Shown here: positions 10,918 to 21,706 of the stretch, piece by piece
How positions within the stretch are numbered: position 1 is the first letter of the stretch
How the letters are laid out: each line of letters opens with the position of its first letter
Assembly: GCA_036365145.1 (NCBI GenBank)
Contig: JAEOAD010001365.1
Location: 1,572,501-1,636,500 of the forward strand
Length of the DNA: 64,000 nucleotides
Direction: 5' to 3'
DNA from: Orientallactaga sibirica
Lineage: Eukaryota > Chordata > Mammalia > Rodentia > Dipodidae
Position numbers and translations under genes: made by a program
Notes under the pieces: model-generated
The model's database searches: none
Told to the model about the DNA's origin: nothing
What the model saw: only the letters and a program-made list of their open reading frames with translations

Positions 10918-11190
10918 TTCTGAGTCCCATCAGTGCTGTGTTGCAGAGCCCACCTCCCAGCGCATGAGGAACCACAGACTTAAGGCAAGACAGCCTGCGG
11001 ATGTGTGGGTAGTCTTCAACTGAGTTCATGGTGCTTTAGCCTGGCCCTGGCCTCAGCTGCTTCGGTCTTTTCTTATCGCGGCCTCATCTGTTGAACGAGT
11101 GAAGCCAGTAGAGATGCATTTGCTCACTGGAGTGTAGCCTCCAGCCCTCCACAGCTGCCTTCCACACACGCCCGACACATGGATGTCTCT
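10918..11190 (+). repeat. Left arm of a fold-back inverted duplication
   Basis: Contains 'cccatcagtgctgtgtt', 'ttaaggcaagacagc', 'cagccctccacagctgcctt' and 'atggatgtctct'. Each reappears reverse-complemented and in reverse order at 11325-11460. Confidence 0.8.
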
Positions 11191-11199
11191 GTGCTGGGT

Positions 11200-11460
11200 T
11201 TTTTGTTGTCCCTTTTCAAAACCAAGATTTTGTTTTTTTGTGGTAGGGTCTTGCAGAGGTAGGAGGCTCAGGCTGACCTGGAATGAATTCCAGGTCAGCC
11301 TGATACAGCAGTCTCAGGGTGGCCTTGAAGAGACATCCACGGAAGGCAGCTGTGGAGGGCTGGAGGCTACATCCTGCACCTCTGCCTCCCAAGTGCTGGG
11401 ATTACGCTGTCTTGCCTTAGGTGTGGTTCACCACACAGCACTGATGGGACCAGCTTCTGT
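11200..11460 (-). mobile_element. B1 interleaved with the right arm of the fold-back
   Basis: Antisense B1 phrases ('gtctcagggtggccttga', 'cctctgcctcccaagtgctg') alternate with reverse-complement phrases of 10918-11190. It reads as two sequences spliced word by word. Confidence 0.75.
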
Positions 11461-11464
11461 GCTA

Positions 11465-11650
11465 TTTTTTTATTTTATCTTGGTCTACCAGCCACTTATT
11501 AATTTGCAAACAGAGAGAGAGAGATAAAGGAACAGGGAAAATCCACATGCACTTTGTGCATCTGGTCTTACATGGGTACTGGGGAATCGATCCTGGTCAT
11601 TAGGCTTTGCAGGCAAATGCCTTAACCACTGAGACATCTTTCCATCCCCT
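11465..11650 (-). mobile_element. B2-like SINE
   Basis: 'tttgtgcatctggtcttac' to 'catctttccatcccc'. Confidence 0.8.
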
Positions 11651-11687
11651 CTGTGTTTTGTTTTTTTATTACTGTTTTTGTTTTTGA

Positions 11688-11762
11688 CATACTAGGGATT
11701 GAACTCAGGGCCTCTTGCATGCTAGACAAACATGTACCATTTACCTATAGCTCCAGCTCAAA
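11688..11762 (-). mobile_element. ID-type SINE
   Basis: 'gggattgaactcagggcct' is the antisense B box; ends 'atagctccagc'. Confidence 0.7.
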
Positions 11763-13234
11763 CCTTTTTTCACAGCAGCCAAGGGCATGTAAGGAAAGGT
11801 GAGTTTTCCCACTCACCCCGACTCCATGACCCTTCCCACACACAGCCCCTTAGAGCAGTTTTACGCGCATCCCTTCCCACAATTCTCTTCCACTCAACAG
11901 ATCAATCAAACTCCTATCCTCCGGGGGCTTCCCGTCATACCCCGGATGTCATTCTGCATCCTGACCACAGACGGCCACAGGACCTCATGATCTGGGTCCT
12001 TCGAGCTGACCTGACTTCATTCCTGTAACCCAGCTCTTATTCAGTCCCCTCAAGGCAGTCACCAGGAGCCCCACTCCGAGGTGCTGGACGTCAGGACCTG
12101 AACAAGCACGTGTCGGGCAGCAGCCTGGAAATTTCTGTGTCCCAGTAGACGACATTTCCAAACACTAGACACTGGTGTTTTCGAGGGCAGCGGTGAGCTG
12201 AAGAGGGCTCGGCTGTGCAGGAGACCCAGCCTCAAGGCCACGGGGAGCAGTTTACCACACACTTCTCTGGGGGGTGTGGAATCGCTCTCCTTGCTTTCCC
12301 TGTAGGAGCTTGTGGCTTTATGTTTATCCAGAGACCTCTGTGTTCCCTTCCTCCCCCCTCCTTCCCTCTCTCCCTCCATTCCTTCCTATCTTCTTCCTTC
12401 CAAAAATCACAATCCTCTGCCTCAACCTCTGAGTTCTGAGATGACAGCCTGTGTCACCACATCCAGCTCCAGTCATCTTACAATGTTCCCATTGCTGTCT
12501 CGGTGTCCTACACCTGACCTTTGCCCCACCTGTAACTGCTGGATGCTGCAGAGGAAGGACACTGTGGCTTTCTGTTATCAGGACATCAGGAAGGGGCGGA
12601 GCCAGAAAAGCCCGTAGATTCTGATTGGCAGCTTAATAAGACCAAGAGCGGAAGATGAGGTGGAAGGATGATGATAAAATCAACCTTCACGAAGGACTGG
12701 AAGCTCCCAGACAGAGTCAGCATTTGCAAGCTCACTTCTTTGCACTCTCTCTCCGGCGGTGAGGTTGAGCCACTGACCTTATCTCCTAAGCTGAGCCTCA
12801 CTGGCCTCCTTCCTGCTCCTCACCCCCGGGAGTCAGTCCCACTTGTAGGGCTTTGCATCTTGCTGGTCTCATGCTGACGCCTGCTCCTCCACTCAGACCT
12901 CCCCCTCCAGCCCTGCCCTTTCCGACAGCCTGAGCGCTCCCACTCACCTCCCCGTTCAGCCACCTGGTCCCTTGCTTACAGCCCATCTTGCTCACATACA
13001 CCCCATCACCCAGAACAGCACCTGCACAGAAGGGCCAAGTGCAGCCTATGAGTGGGAACAGGTTGACATGATGGTGTGACACTGTGCAGCTTTGTTTCCC
13101 ATGACAGTGTGGTGTCACCTGGGCTGTCACTGAGTGGAGGGGGCTTGTGATGCTGCACTCCCATGATGCCTAAGAAGTGACCTTGTGATGCTGCCAAACA
13201 CCTTGGTTGGAATTTCCCCTTCTACCTTGGAGAC
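11763..13234. other. Low-repeat region without a recognised gene
   Basis: Only a short antisense B1 scrap near 12410-12468 is seen. Open frames here (up to about 110 codons) show no domain, no signal of splicing that I would trust, and no familiar family. Confidence 0.4.
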
Positions 13235-13905
13235 TGTATCGGTGACCTTCCTCATCTCTGTAACCAAATAACTGACGGAAACAGCTTAAGGAAGGAGGGT
13301 TATTTTAGCTCACAGTTGCAGGGATTTCGGTCGGAGAAGGAAGACATGATAATTAATCGTGACTGTCAACATGGTCGGATCTAGAGTCACCTAGAGAACA
13401 CAATTCTCTGGGCTTGTCTGTGAGGAAGTTTCTAGATTAGTAACTGAGGTGGGAGGACCCACCTTAACTGTGGCGGGCACCACAGAGAACAAGTTTAGCA
13501 GCAGCTTTCACTGCCCTCGGCTCCCTGAGGACCGAACGTGTCCAGCTGCTTCATCCTCCTGTCACCAGGCTTTCCAGGCCACGATGGGCTGAATCTCCTT
13601 GAACTGTGAGCTAAAATGAACCCTCCCTCCTATAAATCACTTTCCGCTGTTCACAGCAAGAGTCAAAGTAGCTGATGCAGGGGAGAGGCACAGTGGAGCA
13701 GCTCCATGAGAGAGCCCGGCCAGGACCAGAGGCAGGTGTCAACTTCAAGACCAATCTTCACTGACCCAGTTCTGCTGGCTAAGCCACACTCCCCAATGGA
13801 ACCACAACCTCCCCAAACAGAACCACCAGCTGGGAACAACATGTACAAACACTTGAGCCTGCGGGGACATTTCACATTCAGACCTCACAGTCACCCTAGG
13901 ACCTG
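13235..13905 (-). mobile_element. Antisense MaLR-type LTR split by another LTR
   Basis: The 3' end ('ctgacggaaacagcttaag') lies at the left, and the 5' end ('ggggacatttcacattcag') lies at 13858 after an intervening sense LTR. Confidence 0.5.
13345..13682 (+). mobile_element. Sense MaLR-like LTR nested in the antisense one
   Basis: Starts near 'gactgtcaacatggtcgg' and ends 'gtcaaagtagctgatgcag', similar to the copies at 44565 and 53785. Confidence 0.5.
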
Positions 13906-14474
13906 AGCCGTGGCTCACAAGAGGGATAGTGAGATGGAAACAAAGGCAGAAAGGACAGGTTCTGATATGCTGTTTGCTTACAGCCACGGGCAAGTGCTAC
14001 GGGCACACTAGCACCCTCCCCTACTCCATGGGTACTGGTGTCCCATAGAGCGAGGCACCGTGAGAGGTTCTCTCTCCACCCCATGGAACATCTCAAAGTA
14101 GCCAAAGAGCTTTGTCTGGCCTCCACCCTGGCCTGAGTCCTGAGCAGAGCCTCGGGCACATGGGCAGTGCCTCGGGCACACAGCCCTGCCAAGAGACTCC
14201 TGAGTTGTCCAAATGGCCCAGCGTCCTGGAACCTGACACAGGAGAGGATTCTGCCTCTTTCTTCCTGCCCAGGGGGTCACCTGTGCAGGCGTGGGGTCAG
14301 GGATAGAGGGGAGGGAGGGGTGTCACCCAGAATTTTAGGATTTGGAGAGCAGCACTGTCCAGGTGTCTTCACTCTGCAGTAAGTTCCCGTTGCCAAATCA
14401 AATGGCTCAAATTAACTCGGCAGAGATCAAAAGGTCCTGCTTTCTTCTGGTGTCTGACTACCTTTTAAAGACTT
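13906..14474. other. Unassigned sequence
   Basis: No gene or repeat recognised. Confidence 0.35.
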
Positions 14475-14475
14475 T

Positions 14476-14697
14476 ATCCCTTTCTTCTTCCTTTCTTTCT
14501 TCTTTCCTTCCTATTTCTTCTTCTTTTTTCCTTTTCTCCTCCTCCTTCTCCTTCTTCCCCTTCCTTCTTTCCTTTTCTCCTTGTCCTCCTCCTTTCCTTT
14601 TCTCCTCCTCCTTCTCCTTCTTCCTTCTTTCCTTTTCTCCTCCTCCTTCTTCTCCGACTTCCCTCCTCTTCTCCTTCTTCCTCTTCTTCTTTTATTT
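14476..14697. repeat. Polypyrimidine tract (CTT/CCT)n
   Basis: About 220 bases almost entirely C and T with mirror-like segments. Long serine/leucine-rich open frames across it are compositional. Confidence 0.92.
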
Positions 14698-14806
14698 TAG
14701 AGTGGGGTTTCTCTATGAAGCCCAACCTGGCCTCAAACTCCTAATCCTCTTGCCTCAACCTCCCAAGGGCTGGGATTACAGGCATGTGCCACCATGTCCA
14801 CCAAAG
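14698..14806 (-). mobile_element. Diverged B1 SINE
   Basis: 'ctcaacctcccaagggctgg' to 'tgtgccaccatgtcc'. Confidence 0.65.
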
Positions 14807-15233
14807 GTACATCCTGAATTTCTGGGAGGTACTGTATGAACTAGGGAGAGTCAGCCAGCAGGAATGTGGAGACACCACTGGGTCCCGTGATGGAGAGCTG
14901 GCGTGACTCCCCGGGGGAAGGGGAGAAGAAATTCTAGAGACACTGATTCTCGTCCCTTTGCTGTCAGACCGTATTGAAACAATGAGCCCACTGGACTCCA
15001 GGAATCTCATGCTGGAGGAAGGAAAAGGCTGAAGCCTGATCCCAACAAGAGGAGGAGGTGTCTCCCAGGAAGAGATTTCACACAGTGCTGACAAGTGGTG
15101 GGACCACTTCGCAAGAGAGACTGCAATGGAGAAAGACAGTGATGGTCCGTGATGGGAAGCGATCAGAACTGCTTAATTATACACACCACTCGCCCTCTGT
15201 TTAAGTCTCTAGCTGGTGCCCAGTATGCCACAA
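14807..15233. other. Unassigned sequence
   Basis: No element or gene is recognised. Confidence 0.35.
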
Positions 15234-15440
15234 ATGAGGGTATGGCTCAGTGGCAGAGCTTGTCTAGAATCCACAGTGAGGGGCTGGGGGTGTGGCTCAG
15301 CAGGTAGAGCACCTGTCTAGAATCCACAGTGAGGGGCTGGGGACGTGGCTCAGTGGTAGAGAACTTGTCTAGAATCCACAGTGAGGCGGTGGGGGCGTGG
15401 CTCAGCAGTAGAGCACTTGTCTAGAATCCACCAGTGAGAG
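15234..15440 (+). repeat. Tandem half-ID units (about 4)
   Basis: Repeats of GGGGCTGGGGGCGTGGCTCA...GCACTTGTCTAGAATCCACAGTGA, the 5' half of an ID-type SINE. Each unit has a pol III A-box-like TGGCTCAGCGG and no B box. It is the same unit as at 38859. Confidence 0.85.
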
Positions 15441-15667
15441 GCTGAATCACCCCCTGAGCCCATGCTTATATTTTAGATATATCATTTTTTGTTGATGTAG
15501 TTGGATTTTTTTTTTTTGCAATCCAGTATGACAGCTTGGTAATGTTTGTCTTTTAAAATATGATTTTGTTCATTTATATTCATGTAATAATTTCAAATAT
15601 ATCTTCCTACCTCTGAATCCACAGTGATTTTGGGATTGGGGCGTGGCATAATACCTGAGCACTTGTC
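15441..15667. repeat. AT-rich spacer reused in the middle unit
   Basis: 'tttagatatatcattttttg' and 'atattcatgtaataatttca' recur at 17510-17630, broken up by other sequence. Confidence 0.7.
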
Positions 15668-15888
15668 TTTTTAAAATATTTCATTTATTTATTTATTTGA
15701 GAGAGAGAAAGAGGCAGAGAAAGAGAGAGAGAGACTGGGCATGCCAGAGCCTCCAGCCACTGCAAACAAACTCCAGATGCATGAACCCCTTGTGCATCTG
15801 GCTTATGTGGGTCTTGGAGAGTTGAACCAGGATCCTTTGGCTTTGCAGGCAAATGCCTAAACCACTAAGCCATCTCTCCAGCCCCTTC
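15668..15888 (-). mobile_element. B2-like SINE
   Basis: Antisense, complete from the AT-rich tail to CATCTCTCCAGCCCC. Confidence 0.92.
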
Positions 15889-16499
15889 CTTGTCTTTTAA
15901 TACTACCTTTTTCTTCCCATTTGCCTTCTTTAGGGATTACATTTTTGTTTTGTAGTAAACTTCAGGCAGGGTGCTAAGATGCATGCCTGGAATCTCAGTA
16001 CTTGGGAGACAGGAACAAGAACGATGAGTTCCTTGGCTGTGAGTTCAAGACCAGCCTGCGACTACAGAGTAAGTAAGTTCCAGGTCACTCTGGCAGCTGT
16101 GTGGTGCTGGCGTCTCTCTGCTTGGATGCATGGAAGGGAGCCAGCTTCTTCTTCCACTGATGGTGGGGCCCTTGAATCTGTAAGCTCAGAAATAAATCAC
16201 TTGTCTTCCTGCCATAAGCTGGGGCTAGGGTGGCGTGGCAACAATGGAAGAGAACTGTCGAGAAGTCCACATTCAGGGGCGAGGGACTCTGGAAACATTC
16301 TCACAGGCACATCCGGAAGCAATAGTTTACTAGCTCCTGGGTCTTCTTGGCGCACTCAGGTTGACACGTGAAGTGACCCATCACAAACACCTCACCACAC
16401 TTCCTCCACAACAATTGCATGAGCCCAGCACCGCCCCCCGCCCCCCAGGCTCTGCCTCCAGTCTAGACCAGGGTCAAAACTCATTCGAAGCAAATTCCC

Positions 16500-17310
16500 A
16501 GACAATGCTGATGACTTAAGAGTCTAGAATCTGCACAGTGAGGGAAGAAGGGTGTGGCTCGGGATCTAGAGTGACTCTTCAGGTGGAAAGGATGGGGGGC
16601 TGGGGACGTGGAACAGGGGTGGGAGCACTTCCTAGAATCCTGATAGTGAGGGGCTGGGAAAGAAATCCAAGTGAGATGGGAAAATGTCAGAAAAATCCAG
16701 TCAGAGGGGAAATAGATGTGGCTCAGGGTAGAACACTTGTGTGAGAATCCACAGTGAGGGGCTGGGGTGTGACTTTCACGGAAATAGATGACACTTGTCT
16801 AGCCACAGTGTGACTTTCACTGAAATAGATGGCTCAGCGGTAGAGCCTGGTGTGAGAATCACGGAAATAGATGACGGGCGGTCTAGCCTGGTGTGACTTT
16901 CACGGAAATAGATGACGGGCGGTCTAGCCTGGTGTGACTTTAGAGAAATAGATCTAGAATCCAGCCTGTGGGACTTTCACGGAAATAGATGGGGCGGCTC
17001 AGCCTGGTGTGACTTTCACTAGAATCCACAGTCAGGATCACAATTTTTATCTTATGTACAGCCCATTATGACTTACTTTTTAAAAATTAACTTTTTCTGG
17101 GCTGGAGAGATGGCTCAGTGGTTAGAGGCACTTGTCTAGAACCTGAGAACCCATGTTCAGACTCCATATCCCATAGAACAGATGCACAAATCCACAGTGA
17201 CAAGGTGGGGCGTGGCTCAGGTGGCACAAGCATCTGGAGTTCAATTACAGTGACTGAGGCCCTGGCTCAGCGGTCTCTCTCTCTCTCTCAAAAATTAACT
17301 TTTGAGGGGC
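16500..17310. repeat. Patchwork segment: half-ID units, a ~55-bp tandem and a B2-like SINE
   Basis: 'gactttcacggaaatagatg' recurs about six times, mixed with 'tctagaatccacagtgag' pieces. A B2-like SINE at 17098-17290 has array words such as 'gcacttgtctagaacctg' inside it. Confidence 0.75.
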
Positions 17311-17769
17311 TATAATTTGGCTCAAATTGCTATGTGGCTGGGACTAGAATCACCACCTGAGTGGGGCTGGGGGTGTGTACAACTATGTTCCAGATGGCTC
17401 AACCTAAACAAAATGTGATTCTAGTGGGGGTGGTGGCTCAGCAGTAAGCCCTTGTCAGTCAGGCAGCAGAGGTAGGTGGGCTGAATCACCCCCAGGCCAC
17501 CCTGAGACTTTTAGATATATCATTTTTTGTTGATGTAGTGAGATTTTTTTTGAAAAATCAAAATAAATAAATAAATAAAAATCTTTTAAAATGTCATTTT
17601 CTATTTATATTCATGTAATAATTTCACTACTATCTTCTGAATCCATCTTCTCATCCCCAGATGAAAAATATTAAAAAATGAAACTGGGTAATGTCTGAAT
17701 ATGTCAGATCTTTTTAAGTATTTATATTTTATTTATTGTTAGACATCTAGAAAGAATTTAATGAATGAG

Positions 17770-18030
17770 AGAGAGAGACTGGTTATAGATGAGAGCTATG
17801 TTTATATAAAATTTTCCAGATGCAGGGAACCCTCTTGTCCAGGTTATACTGTAACTGGGTCTTCAACCCAGCCTGGCCTTGAACTCATGGCAATCCTCCT
17901 ACCTCAGCCTATGTTGGGATTAAACCATACATCACCACAACCAGCTCCTATTTATTTTGTTTTTTAAGACAGGGTTTTTCCCATTTGGCCTTGAACTCCT
18001 GGGATTACGTTGATGTTTTCCAGCCTCAAC
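17770..18030 (-). mobile_element. B1-like copies in patchwork form
   Basis: Matches the two antisense B1 copies at 19785-20005, with substitutions such as 'actgggtcttcaac' that match the SINE at 15668-15888 instead. Confidence 0.65.
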
Positions 18031-18309
18031 TTCTCAGGCAGGGTGCTAAGATACATGCCTGGAATCCCATTTTTTTGGGAGACAGGAACAAGAAGAGGGA
18101 GAAGGAGACAGAGATGTGAGTTCAAGACCAGCCTCAGCCACAGAGTAAGTAAGTTCCAGGTCACTCTGGCAGCTGTGTGGTGCTGGCGTCTCTCTGCTTG
18201 GATGCATGGAAGGGAGCTAAACATGGGACCTGGAGATTGATGGTGTTTCTTAGGAATCTGTAAGGGAAATAAACCAACCCTCTCCAGCCTCCCTATTTGT
18301 TTTAATGAG

Positions 18310-18790
18310 ACCATTGGTCCATTTTATTTTATTTTATTTTATTTTATTTTATTTTTATTTTATTTTATTTTATGTTTATTGACAACATCTTTAATAGTTT
18401 ACTAGCTCCTGGGTCTTCCTCCCTCCCCACCCACTTTCCCTTTGAAAGTCCCCATCATCAAATCACCTCACCACACTCCTCCACAACTCTTTTCAGTTTG
18501 ATGTCATCATCTTTTCCTCCTTTTATGATGGTCTCCAGTAGGTAGACCAGGGTCAAAACTTCATGGATATCCAGGCAAATTTTGTGTCTGGATGACTTAA
18601 GAGTAATGGAGTCCTGCCTTCCTTTGGCTCAGGGAATTCTTTCTGTGGGCCTCGGGATCTTCCACAATGGACCCTTCAGGTTGGAAGGATGGGAGATATT
18701 TGAGCTGACTCTGTCCCTTCTTCTCAGCAGCATGGTTCCTCTGAGTCACCTGATAGAACCATCTGAAAAGAGAAAGAAATCCAAAACAGA
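18310..18790 (-). mobile_element. L1 3' end in patchwork form
   Basis: Follows the antisense L1 of 20288-20799 but carries blocks of the left unit, for example 'tagtttactagctcctgggt' and 'agaccagggtcaaaa'. Confidence 0.65.
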
Positions 18791-19027
18791 TGGGAAAGAG
18801 ACTCAGAAAAATCCAGTCAGGTATGGAGTAGATGAAGGACAGCAGGATGGTGACAGAGACATAAGGAAGTGGATTATCCACATTCCTCAAGGAACTGCCC
18901 AGCTATTAGATGCCCACAATGCCCCAGGTCATGGTTGGTGTGACTTTATTTTGTCAAGTTCAGTGTCACATTTTTATCTTATGTACATGCCACCCACATT
19001 ATGACTTACTTTTAAAAATTAACTTTT

Positions 19028-19255
19028 TCTGGGCTGGAGAGATGGCTTAGTGGTTAAGGCACTTGCCTATGAACCTGAGAACCCATGTTCAACTCTCCAT
19101 ATCCCATATAGGCAGATGCACAAAGGTGAGGCAAGCACAAGGTCACACATGCCCACTAGGTGGCACAAGCATCTGGAGTTCAATTACAGTGACTGAGGCC
19201 CTGACACGCCAATTCTCTCTCTCTCTCTCTCTCTCTCTCAAAAAATTAACTTTTT
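19028..19255 (+). mobile_element. B2-like SINE
   Basis: GGGCTGGAGAGATGGCTTAG start, long CT tract; intact, unlike its counterpart at 17098. Confidence 0.9.
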
Positions 19256-19381
19256 CTCATATATAATTTAGCCTCAAATTGCTATGTGGCTGGGACTAGA
19301 ATTCACCACCTGAGTGCTGGGATAATAGGTGTGTACAACTATGTTCCACTAGGCTCAACCTAAACAAAATGTCAATTCTAG

Positions 19382-19540
19382 TGGGGCGTGGTGGAGCACG
19401 CCTTTAATCCCAGCAGTCAGGCAGCAGAGGTAGGTGGATCGCCATGAGTTCCAGGCCACCCTGAGACTACATAGTGAATTCCAGGTCAGCCTGAGCTACA
19501 GTGAGACCCTACCTTGAAAAATCAAAATAAATAAATAAAT
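19382..19540 (+). mobile_element. B1 SINE
   Basis: 'ggggcgtggtggagcacgcc' to an A-rich AAATAAATAAATAAATAAA tail. Confidence 0.9.
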
Positions 19541-19784
19541 AAAAATAAATAAAATGTCAATTCTAGTAACAGCCAGAAGTTATAAATACTACTGGCCCTC
19601 TGAATCCATGGATTCTACATCCCCAGATGAAAAATACTAGAAAATGAAACTGGGTCATGTCTGAATATGTACAGATCTTGTAGTATTTATATTTGTATTA
19701 GATATTGTTAGACATCTAGAAAGAATTTAATGTATGTAGGAGGATTTACCCAAGGTTATAGATGAATGCTATGTTTATGTATAA

Positions 19785-20010
19785 ATTTTTTTGAAGCAGG
19801 GTCTCCCTCTTGTCCAGGTTATACTGTAACTCACTCTTCAACCCAGCCTGGCCTTGAACTCATGGCAATCCTCCTACCTCAGCCTATGTTGGGATTAAAG
19901 GCATACATCACCACAACCAGCTCTATTTATGAATTTTTTGAGACAGGGTTTTTGAAATAGGTTGGCCTTGAACTCCTGGGCTTAAGTGATCCTCCAGCCT
20001 CAACTTCTCA
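19785..20010 (-). mobile_element. Two diverged antisense B1 copies
   Basis: One ends 'catcaccacaaccagctc'; a second, truncated one starts 'tgagacagggtttttgaaa'. Confidence 0.7.
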
Positions 20011-20045
20011 AGTAGCTGGACTCTACATACACATCCCCTGCCCCA

Positions 20046-20280
20046 TTTTTTTGGGGGGGGGAGAGAGAGAGAGGGAGAAGGAGACAGAGATGGGCGCGCC
20101 AGCAGCCTCTCAGCCACTGTGAACGAACTCCAGATGCGTGTGCCCCCTTGTGGCCAAGTGCGGCATTGCGCCCTTGCGTCACTATGCATCTGGCTAAACA
20201 TGGGACCTGGAGATTGGAACCGGCATTCTTAGGCTTAGCAGGTAGGCACCTAAACCACTAAGCCGTCTCTCCAGCCCCCT
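20046..20280 (-). mobile_element. B2-like SINE, longer subfamily
   Basis: Includes 'ggccaagtgcggcattgcg' and ends AGCCGTCTCTCCAGCCCCC. Confidence 0.92.
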
Positions 20281-20287
20281 ATTTCTT

Positions 20288-20799
20288 TTAATGAGACCAT
20301 TTTATTTTATTTTATTTTATTTTATTTTATTTTATTTTATTTTATTTTATTTTATGTTTATTGACAACTTCTTTAATTGTAGACAATAGCCCATGGTACT
20401 TCCCTCCCTCCCCCCACTTTCCCCTTTGAAACTCCACTCTCCATCATATCCCCTCCCCCTCTCAATCAGTCTCTCTTTTCAGTTTGATGTCATCATCTTT
20501 TCCTCCTTTTATGATGGTCTTGTGTAGGTAGTGTCAGGCACTGCGAGTTCATGGATATCCAGGCCATTTTTGTGTCTGGAGGAGCACGTTGTAAGGAGTC
20601 CTACCCTTCCTTTGGCTCTTACATTCTTTCTGCCACCTCTTCCACAATGGACCCTGAGCCTTGGAAGGTGTGACAGATATTTCAGTGCTGAGCACCCCTC
20701 TGTCCCTTCTTCTCAGCACCATGGTGCCTTCTGAGTCATCCCAAGGTCACCACCATCTGAAAAGAGAAGCTTCTCTAAACAAAAGGGAGAGACTCAGAC
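20288..20799 (-). mobile_element. LINE-1 3' end
   Basis: (TTTTA)n is its poly(A) tail in antisense. The 3'UTR follows, with 'ccatcatatcccctccccct' and 'gatgtcatcatcttttcctc'. It is the reverse complement of the sequence at 6948-7285 and extends further 5' ('agagaagcttctctaaac'). Confidence 0.8.
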
Positions 20800-21186
20800 T
20801 GTTAGGTCTGACAGGTCCCAATATGGAGTCACCAAGGACAGCAGGATGGTGACAGAGACATAAGGAAGTGGATTATCCACATTCCTCAAGGAACTGCCCA
20901 GCTATTATCCCCTCCTTGCCCACAATGCCCCAGGTCATGGTTTCCTGCGCCCTTATTTTGTCACTGTTCTGGTGTCACACCTGGCTATCTTAGATCTCCC
21001 CTCAGCTCTTCCTTTCCTCACCTTCCCCCAACTGAAAGCCCTATAAAGCCCACTACCCGAGGAACTCAGACAGGCTGTGCTCCTCTCCTGTGAGCCAGCC
21101 CTGGCAGCTCGTGCTTCTCCCGAATAAAAGCCTTCATCTTTGCCTCAGAGTGGTTTGCGTGGTCGTGGTCACTCCCGAAACTTACA
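20800..21186 (+). mobile_element. Solo LTR with 6-bp target duplication
   Basis: Runs from TGTTAGG to CTTACA with a TATA-type CTATAAAGCCC at about 21042 and GAATAAAAGCC at 21121. TCAGAC flanks both ends (20794-20799 and 21187-21192). It sits in the L1 fragment. Six-base duplications are typical of class II (ERVK-like) insertions; the family is not named. Confidence 0.88.
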
Positions 21187-21192
21187 TCAGAC

Positions 21193-21545
21193 CAGTGTGG
21201 AACCTGTCTTCAGAATGGTGCCTGCGGGGAGGAGATTTGCGCTGGACAGGCATAGGGTCTTGTTCGGGAAGCAAGATGTCCCTGTGTCTTACTGGACAAG
21301 GACAGGAGCTTTGTAAAAGGGGGAAGAGGGGGAAGCCATGGCTGGAAAGCAGGAAGAGCTCTGCCTTGGTTCCTCTTCCGCCTGCAGCCCCCCCCCCTGG
21401 TTTCCTGCTTCCCAGACTTACCTCCTGGACCGCACGTCCAGCAAGCAGAGCACTGGCCGTGGGTGGGGGAGTGGGAGGTAACCACAGGGGTGTAAAGGTC
21501 ACGGGAACCACCGTGGCCTGACCTCTGTTCAGAATGGAGACTCAG
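21193..21545. other. Unassigned sequence
   Basis: GC-rich, open on both strands for about 110-140 codons; no domain or family is recognised. Confidence 0.35.
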
Positions 21546-21706
21546 CTGGGCGTGGTGGCGCACGCCTTTAATCCCAGCACTCGGGAGGCAGAGGTAGGAG
21601 GATCGCCGGGAGTTCGAGGCCACCCTGAGACTACATAGTGAATTCCAGGTCAGCCTGGACCAGAGTGAGACCCTACCTTGAAAAACCAAAAAAACAAAAC
21701 AAACAG
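21546..21706 (+). mobile_element. B1 SINE
   Basis: GCTGGGCGTGGTGGCGCAC; CAGAATGGAGACT repeats on both sides as a target duplication. Confidence 0.93.

Larger units (their letters stand above)
15234..21186. repeat. Three related ~2-kb units; the middle one a patchwork
   Basis: Markers recur at spacings of about 1.97-2.08 kb: 'aataGTTTACTAGCTCCTGG' at 16321 and 18391, 'gaccagggtcaaaac' at 16463 and 18546, 'tttgatgtcatcatctttt' at 18496 and 20481, 'cccagatgaaaaata' at 17657 and 19623. In 16.5-19.0 kb, runs of 8-30 bases from the left and right units alternate. Confidence 0.8.

Noticed and set aside
15240..15440. Functional tRNA genes suggested by A-box motifs
   Set aside because: No B box, no acceptor stem and no anticodon arm; these are SINE halves.
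21090..21689. Overlapping frames of 109-159 codons on both strands
   Set aside because: They run through an LTR, unique GC-rich DNA and a B1; no family is recognised.
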